Below, in pieces: positions 1 to 8,807 of a stretch of 64,000 nucleotides of DNA. The DNA is from Bacteroidota bacterium. GTDB taxonomy: Bacteria > Bacteroidota > Bacteroidia > Cytophagales > Cyclobacteriaceae. The notes beneath the pieces are model-generated. The model was given only the letters and a program-made list of their open reading frames with translations. It made no database searches and had not been told where the DNA came from. The translations under genes and the position numbers were made by a program. Every line of letters begins with the position of its first letter. Position 1 is the stretch's first letter. Location: contig JAFDYV010000004.1 of the NCBI GenBank assembly GCA_018267275.1, forward strand, positions 715,601 through 779,600, read 5' to 3'.

Positions 1-154
1 CGATTATACCACCATCTGGCTGTACGAAATCTACCAAGATGAGGAGGCTGCACGAGCACATCGCGCGTCTACGCACTTTCAAGAATTAGCTCTTGGCAAA
101 ATTGTGCCGTTGCTATCCGAACGTGAGGTGATTCGAGTGCTACCTCTGGTGTGA
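1..154 (+). CDS. Antibiotic biosynthesis monooxygenase (ABM) domain protein, C-terminal part
   Basis: The window opens inside this gene: an open frame (codons from base 2) runs to a TGA at 152-154 and gives about 50 C-terminal residues. The pattern Y-E-x-Y-x-D-E-x-A-x-x-x-H, followed by S-x-H-F and a hydrophobic tail, is typical of the last helix and strand of ABM/YgiN-like monooxygenases, small dimeric cofactor-free enzymes that act on quinols. The family call rests on this half only and the substrate is unknown. The DJ-1-type gene follows 54 bp later on the same strand. Confidence 0.65.
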   Translation, partial: DYTTIWLYEIYQDEEAARAHRASTHFQELALGKIVPLLSEREVIRVLPLV

Positions 155-208
155 CCCAAAATCAAAAATTAAACTTTGTCAATTGTTCCACTATTAAACT
201 TAAATTTT

Positions 209-877
209 ATGTCAAAAAAAGTGTTGTTTATTGTTTCGAGCGCGGCCCAAATCGGACCCAAGAACAGAAAAACCGGAAATTATCTTCCTGAAGTTGCTCA
301 CCCTTATCATGAATTCGAACAGAAAAAGTACGTGATCGATTTTGCGAGTGTGCAAGGTGGAGAACCGCCTGTTGATGGCATGGAACTTACGGAAGATCCT
401 ATTAATGTTTCGTTCATTAATGGCAAAGGGCTTCGCGATATGAAGCAAAGCAAAAAAATAAGTGAGACAAATGTGAAAGCATACGATGCCATCTTCGTTC
501 CCGGAGGGTTGGGCCCCATGGTAGACATGCCCAATAACCAAGACATTCAAAAGGCTATTGCCGAAACTTATGATCGTGGGGCCATTGTGGGGGCCGTCTG
601 CCATGGACCTGCCTCGCTTTTAAATGTGAAGCTAAAGGATGGGTCCAGCCTAATTGAAGGAAAAACTATTTCTGCATTCACCAATGCCGAAGAAGAAGGG
701 TATGCAAAAGACGATGTTCCATTCTTGTTGGAAAGTGCCATCAAAGAAAAGGGGGCGAAGTTTATATCTGTATCGCCCTGGCAAGCAAACAGCATTGCTG
801 ATGGAAGATTGGTAACGGGCCAAAATCCTGCTTCTGCAAAAGGGGTTGCCGAGAAAATGATCGCTCTTCTGAATTAA
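209..877 (+). CDS. DJ-1/PfpI family protein (class I glutamine amidotransferase-like)
   Basis: The 222-residue product has the DJ-1/PfpI fold signature: the nucleophile elbow G-A-V-C-H-G-P-A with Cys131-His132, and an early acidic residue (Glu28, in L-P-E) at the position used by Hsp31/glyoxalase III-like members. Family members are cysteine hydrolases or glyoxalase/deglycase-type stress proteins, probably cytoplasmic because there is no signal peptide. An ATG at 176 is in frame, but the family starts at the MSKK Met at 209, so that start is chosen. A strong intrinsic terminator follows at 899-929. The exact reaction (methylglyoxal hydratase, chaperone or other) cannot be told from sequence. 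Confidence 0.88.
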   Translation: MSKKVLFIVSSAAQIGPKNRKTGNYLPEVAHPYHEFEQKKYVIDFASVQGGEPPVDGMELTEDPINVSFINGKGLRDMKQSKKISETNVKAYDAIFVPGGLGPMVDMPNNQDIQKAIAETYDRGAIVGAVCHGPASLLNVKLKDGSSLIEGKTISAFTNAEEEGYAKDDVPFLLESAIKEKGAKFISVSPWQANSIADGRLVTGQNPASAKGVAEKMIALLN

Positions 878-898
878 AAACCTTTGTAAATCGCAGAG

Positions 899-929
899 AG
901 GCTACCAAATAAAAGGTAGCCTTTTTTTT
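899..929 (+). terminator. Rho-independent terminator of the DJ-1/PfpI gene
   Basis: A perfect 8-bp stem (AGGCTACC at 899-906, GGTAGCCT at 915-922) with an 8-nt A-rich loop is followed directly by a run of T (922-929). It lies 21 bp after the stop codon at 877. Confidence 0.9.
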
Positions 930-1258
930 GCTCTATCGTTAAACGTTTTTCGGATTACTGGCGAGAATAATGTGTACTGAAGTGCCACTCGTTCAATCGC
1001 AAGGTTCGGACTGCTCTTGTTGAACAAAAGAAAGTAAAAAAAAGTCAGATCACGCCAGAACAATATTTCACAGCAATGAGCAACACATCACAAAATCTCA
1101 ATTTATTATATGGGTACTTGACTTGGCTAAACGGTAAAGCTTCCAGCATGGCACCGGGTTTGACTTTCTAAAAAAAAATTTCCCAACTGTAACACACCCA
1201 ATTATTGCCTGTCTAACTGTCAAACAAAAGACATTCATAAACTTAAATTGTAACAGAC
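930..1258. other. Intergenic stretch without a convincing gene
   Basis: About 330 bp separates the terminator from the SDR gene. A frame without stops runs from 971 to 1171 (about 66 codons; first ATG at 1076 gives only 31 residues), but it resembles no family I know and its composition is not clearly coding. No RNA gene, repeat or strong promoter was recognised. Confidence 0.4.
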
Positions 1259-2008
1259 ATGAGCAAACTAAAAGGGAAAGTGGCCGTGGTGATTGGAGGT
1301 AGCACCGGCATTGGATTGGCGTCAGCCAAAGAATTTATCAATGAAGGAGCCAAAGTGGTTCTTTTTGCACGAAACAAAAAAGATCTGGATGCTGCCGTAA
1401 AAGATCTCGGTTCGAATAGCCATGCAGTCGTGGGCGATGTAACAAAGCTGGCAGATTTGGATAGACTCTATGCCGAAACAAAGAGCAAATTTGGCGGAGT
1501 GGATGTGCTGTTCGTCAACTCTGCACAAGGTAAATTGGTACCGATTGCCCAAACCACCGAAGCCATCTATGACGAGATGCTAAACGTGAACCTGAAAGGC
1601 GCCTACTTTGCTTTTCAAAAAGCAATTGCCCATCTCAACAAAGGTGCGTCTGTTATCTTAACTACTTCATGGATCAATGATATTGGTTTTGGAGGAACAA
1701 GTTTACTAAGCGCGAGCAAAGCTGCATTGCGTTCGTTGGTACGTGTCGCCTCTGCAGAACTTATTGGCAATGGTATTCGCGTAAATGCGGTATCACCCGG
1801 TGCCATCGGCACACCGTTCTGGGGTAAATTAGGATTGCCTGCCGATGCACTTCAAGGTGCGGCTGAAGCAATCACTAACTCAGTTCCGTTAAAAAGATTT
1901 GGAAAACCGGAAGAAGTGGCAAAAGCGGTGTTGTTCTTAGCCACCGATGATTCATCCTATATTGTTGGCAGCGAAATAAATGTCGATGGTGGGTTAAATC
2001 AATTGTAA
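1259..2008 (+). CDS. SDR-family oxidoreductase-like protein lacking the catalytic tyrosine
   Basis: The 249-residue product has the Rossmann fold of classical short-chain dehydrogenases: the cofactor loop G-G-S-T-G-I-G at 13-19, Asp60 in the adenine-contact position, Asn111 in N-V-N, Ser137, Lys154, the P-G motif S-P-G-A-I at 179-183 and the C-terminal N-V-D-G-G. The Y-x-x-x-K active site is changed: Leu150 (codon CTA) stands where the catalytic Tyr is expected (L-S-A-S-K). It may therefore bind NAD(P) without normal oxidoreductase activity, or use another acid. The start is an ATG with an AT-rich leader. The sigma-factor gene follows closely on the same strand. Confidence 0.85.
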   Translation: MSKLKGKVAVVIGGSTGIGLASAKEFINEGAKVVLFARNKKDLDAAVKDLGSNSHAVVGDVTKLADLDRLYAETKSKFGGVDVLFVNSAQGKLVPIAQTTEAIYDEMLNVNLKGAYFAFQKAIAHLNKGASVILTTSWINDIGFGGTSLLSASKAALRSLVRVASAELIGNGIRVNAVSPGAIGTPFWGKLGLPADALQGAAEAITNSVPLKRFGKPEEVAKAVLFLATDDSSYIVGSEINVDGGLNQL

Positions 2009-2072
2009 GTTGCAGGGGTCGGCTCCATCCGCCTTTAGCGAGTCGACTCCTCTTCTTATCTTACATTCAGAT

Positions 2073-2951
2073 ATGGAAAATCCGTTTCATCTTAATTATA
2101 CTGATCAGACTGATCTTGACTTAGTGAAGCTTGCCACGCAAGGCGACAAGAAAGCCTTGGAGAGTCTGATTACCCGTCACCAAATTTTCGTCTACAATCT
2201 AGCGTTGAAGATGACCCACCAATCAGCGGATGCGGAGGATTTAACCCAGGAAGTATTTATCAAAGCGATTACCGCGCTGGGAAAATTTAAAGGCAAAAGC
2301 AGTTTTCGCACGTGGATGTATCGGATCACCGTCAACCATTTTCTAAACACCCGAAAAAAGAACAAAGAAATTCGCGTCCACGATTTCGAAAGCTATTTCA
2401 ATTCCATTGATGCGATTCCAAACACTGAACTGAATAGCACCGAACAAAAAGAGCTGAGCGAAACGATAGAAGAAATTCGTATCAATTGCACAGCAGGCAT
2501 GTTGATGTGCCTGGATCGGGAGCAACGGTTGATTTACATTCTGGGAGAGATGTTTGAGATCGACCATGTACTAGGCTCCGAAATTTTAGGAATCACACCC
2601 GGAAATTTCCGCATCCGCCTCATGCGGGCGCGAAATGATCTCTACAACTGGATGAACAAGCGTTGTGGATTAGTAAACGAAGCGAACCCCTGTCGCTGTG
2701 CGCGAAAAACCAAAGGGTATATCAAAGCCGGGATTGTTGACCCCGATAACTTAACCTTCAACGTTCGTTACAAGCAACGCATTTGGGATCTATCCAACAA
2801 AGACGCTAAGGCTATTTCTGAAACTGTAGAAGATCTGAACAAGCGAGTATTTCAAAGTCATCCGCTGCAGCTGCCTTTAACTAAAAACAGGATTTTGGAT
2901 GAAGTGCTCAATAATAAGTTGATCAAGGGATTGTTTAGCTCCCAATTGTAA
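2073..2951 (+). CDS. ECF-like RNA polymerase sigma factor with Cys-containing C-terminal extension
   Basis: The 292-residue product carries sigma-70 region 2 (A-D-A-E-D-L-T-Q-E-V-F and the F-R-T-W-M-Y-R-I stretch) and a region 4-like helix-turn-helix (E-I-L-G-I-T-P-G-N-F-R-I-R-L-M-R-A-R). It then continues for about 100 residues, with C-G-L-V-N ... N-P-C-R-C-A-R-K-T just after region 4. That extension is far longer than in a minimal ECF factor, and its Cys cluster could bind metal or sense redox state (inference). No anti-sigma gene is adjacent, which fits control by the built-in extension. An in-frame ATG at 2010 lies 1 bp after the SDR stop; the Met at 2073 gives the usual N-terminus. The downstream cupin gene is a possible target. 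Confidence 0.85.
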   Translation: MENPFHLNYTDQTDLDLVKLATQGDKKALESLITRHQIFVYNLALKMTHQSADAEDLTQEVFIKAITALGKFKGKSSFRTWMYRITVNHFLNTRKKNKEIRVHDFESYFNSIDAIPNTELNSTEQKELSETIEEIRINCTAGMLMCLDREQRLIYILGEMFEIDHVLGSEILGITPGNFRIRLMRARNDLYNWMNKRCGLVNEANPCRCARKTKGYIKAGIVDPDNLTFNVRYKQRIWDLSNKDAKAISETVEDLNKRVFQSHPLQLPLTKNRILDEVLNNKLIKGLFSSQL

Positions 2952-3128
2952 ACCGCGAGGCTTGCCCTCGTTGTATTCAACACCACAGAATCCTTCAGCG
3001 CAATAATCCCATCGATTTTATCTAAAAAAATAATCTATCAAATGTCATTATTTGTCCATTACCCGGGCAGGCCTGTCGCTGCACCTTTGCACTGTCAATA
3101 TTGACGCAACAATTAAAAAACAAAAAAG

Positions 3129-3563
3129 ATGAGGAAGATTTTATTACTGGCTGTCGTCTCAGCTAGCTACGGCACAATGACAATGGCACAAATTGCGAGT
3201 ACGCCAACCCGAACAAGAACAACGGAGTTAAAATGGTACGATGCTGGTTTGGGTTTCGGCATTCAAGTTTCACCCGTTTACGGAAATCTGCAAAAAGGCG
3301 AGCATTCAACTTATGTCAAATTTCCGGCAGGCACCACTTTACCCATGCACACACACACGGATGATTATTATGGAGTGGTTATCAGTGGTAATTTAAGGCA
3401 CCCGATAAAAGGCCAACCCGAAACGAATGTATCGTTGCCACCAGGTTCGCATTGGTCGATGCCCGCGAATGTAGAGCATGTTACCGAATGTGAGCCGGGT
3501 GTTGAGTGTATAGTGATGCTTACCCAAAAGAAGCCATTCGATTTCAAGCCAACAAAAAAATAA
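3129..3563 (+). CDS. Exported cupin-domain protein
   Basis: The 144-residue product begins with a signal peptide (M-R-K-I-L-L-L-A-V-V, cleavage probably after M-A-Q near residue 20). A single cupin barrel follows, with metal-ligand candidates His74 and His76 in H-T-H-T-D-D-Y and His117 in A-N-V-E-H. Such small periplasmic cupins bind a metal and a small ligand, but the substrate is not predictable. It lies 177 bp after the sigma-factor gene and may belong to its regulon (inference). Confidence 0.8.
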   Translation: MRKILLLAVVSASYGTMTMAQIASTPTRTRTTELKWYDAGLGFGIQVSPVYGNLQKGEHSTYVKFPAGTTLPMHTHTDDYYGVVISGNLRHPIKGQPETNVSLPPGSHWSMPANVEHVTECEPGVECIVMLTQKKPFDFKPTKK

Positions 3564-3646
3564 TGCTTGGCCGATAATTCACCAAATTTGCGGTGGCCAC
3601 AAATTGTGGGTGCCGCAAATTTTAACTGTAAAATCATTGCCGGAAA

Positions 3647-4120
3647 ATGCCAAAGGAAATAGAATTTTTCAGGAAGATAAGAAAGCACGTGTTGCAATTA
3701 CTGGAGCACATGCACGCAGCCCAACTCAATCAAGTTCCAACCGGTTTCAGCAATAACCTTGTATGGAACCTTGGACATCTCTTGGTGACACAACAGTCTA
3801 TTTTATATAGGTCATCTGGCCTCCAGCCAAAGTTGGATGATTCGTACTCACTGTTGTTCAAATCTGGCACAAGGCCTGAGAAAGAATTTGCTGCTGAAGA
3901 TATCAACGCCATTAAGCAATTGTTCAAAGCACAAATAACGGACCTTGAAGCAGATTGGGCGAAGGGCATTTTTCAGCACTACAACAGTTGGAATCATCGA
4001 GACACCGGTATTGTTGTCAGCTCGATGGCTGACGCCTTAAATTTTATTATTTTTCATGAATCAATGCACTTGGGTATAATCAAGTCAATAAAGAAACAAG
4101 TAACAACATCCCCAAAGTGA
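3647..4120 (+). CDS. DinB-like protein
   Basis: The 157-residue all-helical protein has the three-histidine metal-site pattern of the DinB/YfiT superfamily: His44 in W-N-L-G-H, then His137 and His141 in F-H-E-S-M-H. Members include metal-dependent thiol-S-transferases (bacillithiol or mycothiol type) and damage-inducible proteins of unknown role. The TGA stop overlaps the next gene's ATG by one base (TGATG at 4118-4122), so the two are translationally coupled. Confidence 0.8.
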   Translation: MPKEIEFFRKIRKHVLQLLEHMHAAQLNQVPTGFSNNLVWNLGHLLVTQQSILYRSSGLQPKLDDSYSLLFKSGTRPEKEFAAEDINAIKQLFKAQITDLEADWAKGIFQHYNSWNHRDTGIVVSSMADALNFIIFHESMHLGIIKSIKKQVTTSPK

Positions 4121-4995
4121 TGACTGAATTTTCCTATAAATTGGTGAGCCCACAGACGGGCAATCTGGCCTTTAAACTGTTTTCGTTGAAAGACGACAAT
4201 AGCGATTTCAATCATATTCAACGTCTGGGTTACTTCACATTGATATTCTTAGAAGAAGGTAGCGGCAATGTTAAGGCAGATTTTAATGAGTATGCGTTTG
4301 ATTCAACCACTTTTTTGAGTTTCTCCCCGTACCAACCCTTTATGATTGAAACGCATGGACTCATCAAGGGCAGTTGTATTTTCTTCCATCCCGAATTTTT
4401 TTGCATTTATAACCACATAAAAGATGTTGCCTGCAATGGCGTGTTGTTTGAAAACGCGTACAAGCCTCCGCTTACCATTTTAGATGGTGCACAGAAGAGC
4501 TATTTAAAAACAATCTTGGAACAGATGAAGGCTGAATTGCCGTTGGCCAATTTTGCCCAATCGGATATGTTGATCTCGCTACTGCGGATTGCTATGATTT
4601 ATGTTTCGAGAATCAAACTTGAACAAAACCTGGACTTAAAAGCAGAATTGACCGATGAAGAACCTTTTGTGTTACAAAATTTAAAAACAGCGATTGAAAG
4701 CAACTTTAAAACAAAACACGCGGCCAGCGATTATGCAGAGATGCTAAACGTATCTGCTACGGCCTTGGCAAAAATTTGTAAAAAATATTACTAGAAAACA
4801 CTCACCAATTTAATTTCAGAACGAATCATGGTCGAGGCCAAACGAGAACTTTATTTGACTTCTAAGACAATTAAGGAGATTGCCATTGAACTTGGTTATG
4901 AGGACGAATATTACTTCAGTCGATTCTTCAAAAAAAATGCAGAAGTTTCACCAAGTCTTTATAGGGAGACCGTTGGGTTTAAAGTAGTGGCATAA
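4120..4995 (+). pseudogene. AraC-family regulator interrupted by an in-frame amber codon
   Basis: From the ATG at 4120 an N-terminal cupin-like sensory domain leads into the first helix-turn-helix (D-Y-A-E-M-L-N-V-S-A-T-A-L-A-K). A TAG at 4792-4794 then stops translation. The same frame continues without a shift and encodes the rest of an AraC DNA-binding domain: [23 protein letters not shown] and Y-Y-F-S-R-F-F-K-K, ending at TAA 4993-4995. A Lys or Gln codon mutated to TAG would explain it. The truncated 224-residue product would lack the second HTH. It is a recent pseudogene, a sequencing error, or rarely a read-through gene. Confidence 0.88.
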
Positions 4996-5049
4996 AAAAA
5001 TAAAATATCCTGTATTACATAGCAATCCGGTTCGCCATTGCAATACTTT

Positions 5050-5859
5050 CTAAGGTTCTAACTTCAAAGAGTTGATAATCTTCAACTCATCCCCCACCCG
5101 CAGCCATTTTCCTTTTTGCGTTTCTGGAATGTAGGTGTTGATGGTAAGATGATATAAGTTTCCATATTCGAGGAGGTGACTGCCTTGCGGGAGAGAAGCT
5201 GCGCGGCTCTTCATCATGCGTTTCACAAATGTTTTGTCGGTGATGCCAGTCAACGGATCGCGCGGAGGCACATTGCAACGGGCGCGTGGACTTACACCAA
5301 TCATTTCTACATCACCTACCCGAATGCGCATGCCCACTCCGGGTTCACCTACCAAATTCTCTTCCCAATAAGCATCTACGCCTGTCAGTTCGATGGAGGC
5401 GCGAAAGCGAAGACGCACATCTTCAAGTGCACGATCTGAAAATTCCTGATGCAGAGATTTCAGCGAAGCCTCGCTTACAATGGTCACACTGCTGGCCGTG
5501 GGAATGTCCATTAATTCGCCCTTATTATTTTGAATCAGTGACACGGGTTCGCCAAAGAAGTCTTCCAAATACATCTCTAGTTTGCGTTTATCCTCGATTA
5601 GGTGGAACGATTCCACTGAGCCTCCCGCACGCGGTGAAAGATGCACTGTGTAGTTAGTCAAATCATAACTAGCCCTCAGTTCATTAACTCTTCCGGTTCG
5701 CTTGCTGTTGATAAAACGTTGATCGTGTGTGATCATGGCAAACTCTCGGTCATGGCGGAGCGAGTGAATGCCTACTTCTGCCTCCTGCAATTCGACAGGG
5801 TCAAGCGCTTTGATAGGGTAGATGCGGATGCGTGAGATGACAGGCTTCATAGTGTGCAA
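5050..5859 (-). CDS. MOSC-domain protein with N-terminal beta-barrel domain
   Basis: The 269-residue product has the MOSC N-terminal beta-barrel (residues about 5-120: I-R-I-Y-P-I-K-A, then H-D-R-E-F) followed by the MOSC domain with the conserved Cys195 in R-A-R-C-N-V-P-P-R. This is the arrangement of the YcbX/mARC and molybdenum-cofactor sulfurase C-terminal families, which bind the molybdenum cofactor and reduce N-hydroxylated substrates or carry sulfur. No ferredoxin domain is fused. A second in-frame Met four codons in is an alternative start. Confidence 0.88.
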   Translation of the reverse strand: MHTMKPVISRIRIYPIKALDPVELQEAEVGIHSLRHDREFAMITHDQRFINSKRTGRVNELRASYDLTNYTVHLSPRAGGSVESFHLIEDKRKLEMYLEDFFGEPVSLIQNNKGELMDIPTASSVTIVSEASLKSLHQEFSDRALEDVRLRFRASIELTGVDAYWEENLVGEPGVGMRIRVGDVEMIGVSPRARCNVPPRDPLTGITDKTFVKRMMKSRAASLPQGSHLLEYGNLYHLTINTYIPETQKGKWLRVGDELKIINSLKLEP

Positions 5860-5927
5860 GTTAAGAATACCAAAACGCCAGGTTTTCGCCTGACGTTTTG
5901 GTTGATATTCTCTTTTCCACGGTTTGG

Positions 5928-6482
5928 TCAGACCGCGGCTGCCTCCAACAGTTCAACTTTGGGGAAGTCGATGGCAGTGCCAGCCGTGTTATTGAAGTAG
6001 TTTGTGAACGTGTTCAATGCCACATGGCCTACAATCTCCCCTACTTCACCTTGCGTAAAGCCTGCAGATAATACTGCATTCACATCACTGTCGCTTACGT
6101 GGCCTCTTTTTTCAACCAGCTTATGCGCAAACAACAGGGCTGCGTCAGTTTTTGCATCAATCTTGCCCAACGTTCTGGCCGATTCGATTTTTGTATCATC
6201 TAAACCATTTAGGTTTTTTCCAATAAACGCGTGGGCAGATGCGCAATACTGACATTGGTTTGCTTCGGCAACGGTCAGTGCGATCAAAGTACCGAGCTTG
6301 GCGCCCAATGTTCCTTCACCAAGTGATCCACTGAAGTTTAGGTAGCCACCCAATAAAGCAGGCGAGTTGCCCATGGTGCGCATCATGTTGGGTACCATAC
6401 CTAGTTTGCCGTTGATGGCGGTAAACAATTCTTTTGCTTTACCCGAAGCCTGGTCGGGGTTCAGCGCGGTTAAACGTGTCAT
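5928..6482 (-). CDS. AhpD-like carboxymuconolactone decarboxylase family protein
   Basis: The 184-residue helical product carries the peroxidase signature C-Q-Y-C (Cys77 and Cys80) followed by A-S-A-H with His84, as in AhpD alkylhydroperoxidases. Family members reduce peroxides with their CxxC pair. It is cytoplasmic, with no signal peptide. The gene is divergent from a Crp/Fnr-type regulator, with 138 bp between the two start codons, a common arrangement in which the regulator controls the peroxidase gene (inference). Confidence 0.88.
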   Translation of the reverse strand: MTRLTALNPDQASGKAKELFTAINGKLGMVPNMMRTMGNSPALLGGYLNFSGSLGEGTLGAKLGTLIALTVAEANQCQYCASAHAFIGKNLNGLDDTKIESARTLGKIDAKTDAALLFAHKLVEKRGHVSDSDVNAVLSAGFTQGEVGEIVGHVALNTFTNYFNNTAGTAIDFPKVELLEAAAV

Positions 6483-6620
6483 AATTTTTTTCTTTTTGTT
6501 TGTCGTTGTTGACGGTACAAAAGTGCGTGGCTTGACAACCGTTTAAAATGGACGATGTACGCGAGTAGATGGACGATTTTCTCGGAAAAAAACCGGATTT
6601 TAGCGGCTAATTGCACCACG

Positions 6621-7190
6621 ATGGACAATTTGATACGGCCATTTCTTGAACGGTATTGCCATGGCATGGTATTGACGACTGACACACTGAGCGAGTTGGA
6701 GAACCATATGACCATTGTAAAATATGCAAAGGATAAAATTTTGCTAGCCGAGAATCAAACGCACGACTATGCCTACTACATCTTACAAGGCGCAGCCAGA
6801 AGTTATTACTTAAAGGATGGCATAGAGGTCAACACTTGGTTTGCATTTGAAGGAGAGGTGATTGGCTCGCTCCATGCATATAACAATCTTCCCTCGCGCG
6901 AGACCGTGGAATTGCTAGAGGAAGCAACGTTGGTGTCTGTTAATCTGCGAACGTTAAAACCGTTCATTCATTCCAATCTTCCGATCAGCAATTTCATAAG
7001 GGCAGTCATTGAAGAGTATGCACAGTTTCTCGAAGACAGACTTTTTAATTCACAGTTCATGAGTTCGATGGAGCGATACGAGTTGTTGCTCAAACATGAA
7101 CCACAGGCGTTGCAACGGGTACCTCTCACCTACATTGCTTCCTACCTGGGAATTTCGCGGGAAACCCTGAGCCGGCTGCGTAGCAAGTGA
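6621..7190 (+). CDS. Crp/Fnr-family transcriptional regulator
   Basis: The 189-residue product has an N-terminal cyclic-nucleotide-binding-type barrel (K-D-K-I-L-L-A-E-N-Q, then Y-Y-I-L-Q-G-A-A-R-S-Y-Y) and a short C-terminal HTH (P-L-T-Y-I-A-S-Y-L-G-I-S-R-E-T-L-S-R-L-R), the usual form in Bacteroidota. The Met at 6621 is preferred over an in-frame start at 6555 because the family begins close to it. There is no Cys cluster for an Fe-S centre. It is divergent from the AhpD-like gene and upstream of a flavin oxidoreductase, either of which may be its target. Confidence 0.88.
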   Translation: MDNLIRPFLERYCHGMVLTTDTLSELENHMTIVKYAKDKILLAENQTHDYAYYILQGAARSYYLKDGIEVNTWFAFEGEVIGSLHAYNNLPSRETVELLEEATLVSVNLRTLKPFIHSNLPISNFIRAVIEEYAQFLEDRLFNSQFMSSMERYELLLKHEPQALQRVPLTYIASYLGISRETLSRLRSK

Positions 7191-7255
7191 TTTTGTGACA
7201 TTTGTCAAATGAATGCGACTGGCCGTTGCCAACCTTTGCAGAAACATTGGATGTT

Positions 7256-8677
7256 ATGCAAAGAAAGGAATTTCTCAAGCTCGCAGCCTTCGGGCTGGCC
7301 TCATTGCCCTTTTATTCGTTGAGCAGAAACGATGGAGATGAATTATATGATGTAGTCATAGTCGGTGCCGGTCTCAGCGGCCTTACCGCTGCCAGGCGAT
7401 TAGCCGAGGCTAACAAAAAAATTCTCGTACTCGAAGCACAAGACAGGGTGGGCGGTCGTACGTGGTCGCAACAGGTGGGTGAAAAAGATTTTATAGATAT
7501 AGGCGGCCAGTGGATTGGAAAAGGCCATGACGCCATGTATCGGCTGGTAGCGGAGGCCGGATTGAAAACATTCCCTACGTTCACCAACGGCAAAAGTATT
7601 TTAAGAAAGGATGCAGAAAACAAAATCTATAGTGGAGATACTCCACCGCTCGGCTTCTTTGCTTTGCTCGCTACGCAAAAAGCTTTGAACCGGTTTGATA
7701 AAGCCGCTTCGCTACTTTCGCTGGAAGCACCATGGCAGGCCTCAAATGCGGTTGCGCTAGACGACATAAGCATCGGTAGTTGGATTGATGCGACTATCAC
7801 CAACAAAAACGCACGAACACTTATTAAGCGAATGGCGGAAGGAGAGCTTTGCCAACCGGTAGAAAAGATTTCTGCATTGCAGGCTCTTGCCGCTGCCAAC
7901 GCTACGGGCTCTTTCAGACAAGCAGAAAAAGTAGAAGACGGTGCCTTAAGAGATCGGATTTTTGGAGGTGCGCAGGGTGTGAGTCACTTCCTTCATCGGC
8001 AACTAAAAGATCTGGTAAAGCTGAATAGCCCTATATCTTTTGTAAAACAGCTGGACCATTATCTGGTAATCGGAAACGAAAATTTTTCTGTACGTGCAAA
8101 AAAGGTAATCATTACTGCCCCGCTGCCGATAGTAAAGAAAATTCAATTTACGCCATCGTTACCAAAAGAAAAACAAATACTGATCGACTCGATGGAAATG
8201 GGCACGGTGATCAAATGTCACGCGGTGTATGCCACGCCCTTTTGGAGAGCGCAAGGGTTGAACGGCTCAGTGACATGCCTCGATGAAGCTGTTGAACTTG
8301 CCGTGGATAACTCGGTGCCCGGATCTGAGAGAGGGATCATCACCTCGTTGATTCATGCCGATCGTGCCAAAAGCTTGTTGAAACTATCCGATGAAGAAAG
8401 AAAACAAGTTTTACTAAATGCCTACGCGAAATTATTTGGCGAGCAAGCTCTTCTTCCACAATTATACCACGACTATTCATTTACAAACAATCCGTGGATT
8501 GGCGGAGCGTATTCTGGCTATTTTAAAACTGGCGTGTTCTCGCAATACGGAGAGCACATCGCCAAGCCCTTTGGCAACATTTACTGGGCGGGCACTGAGA
8601 CATCTACTTTGTTTAAAGGGTTTATGGAAGGAGCTGTGCTTTCGGGAGAAAGAGTTGCAAAGGAAGTTATTTCGTAA
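7256..8677 (+). CDS. FAD-dependent amine oxidase-family oxidoreductase, probably exported
   Basis: The 473-residue product starts M-Q-R-K-E-F-L-K-L-A-A-F-G-L-A, a signal-like segment whose charged start resembles a weak Tat signal. The dinucleotide-binding motif V-G-A-G-L-S-G follows at 36-42, then E-A-Q-D-R-V-G-G-R-T, which contacts FAD. The C-terminal Y-W-A-G-T-E-T with G-F-M-E-G-A-V-L-S-G is typical of flavin monoamine oxidases. It would oxidise an amine with release of H2O2; the substrate is unknown. The Met at 7256 rather than 7202 is chosen because it places the signal segment at the N-terminus. Confidence 0.85.
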   Translation: MQRKEFLKLAAFGLASLPFYSLSRNDGDELYDVVIVGAGLSGLTAARRLAEANKKILVLEAQDRVGGRTWSQQVGEKDFIDIGGQWIGKGHDAMYRLVAEAGLKTFPTFTNGKSILRKDAENKIYSGDTPPLGFFALLATQKALNRFDKAASLLSLEAPWQASNAVALDDISIGSWIDATITNKNARTLIKRMAEGELCQPVEKISALQALAAANATGSFRQAEKVEDGALRDRIFGGAQGVSHFLHRQLKDLVKLNSPISFVKQLDHYLVIGNENFSVRAKKVIITAPLPIVKKIQFTPSLPKEKQILIDSMEMGTVIKCHAVYATPFWRAQGLNGSVTCLDEAVELAVDNSVPGSERGIITSLIHADRAKSLLKLSDEERKQVLLNAYAKLFGEQALLPQLYHDYSFTNNPWIGGAYSGYFKTGVFSQYGEHIAKPFGNIYWAGTETSTLFKGFMEGAVLSGERVAKEVIS

Positions 8678-8807
8678 GCTACAGATCAAAATACTTCCGC
8701 ACACAAGCGGTTGATACGATCTCATCTGGGATAAAGAATCCTGATCAAGGACAACCAAAAATAAAACCAACCGATCGGCTTAACCGGTTAACAAAAACCT
8801 GGAATAA

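Noticed and set aside
971..1171. Open frame of about 66 codons in the gap before the SDR gene
   Set aside because: No ATG start near the beginning, only 31 residues from the first ATG, and no recognisable motif.
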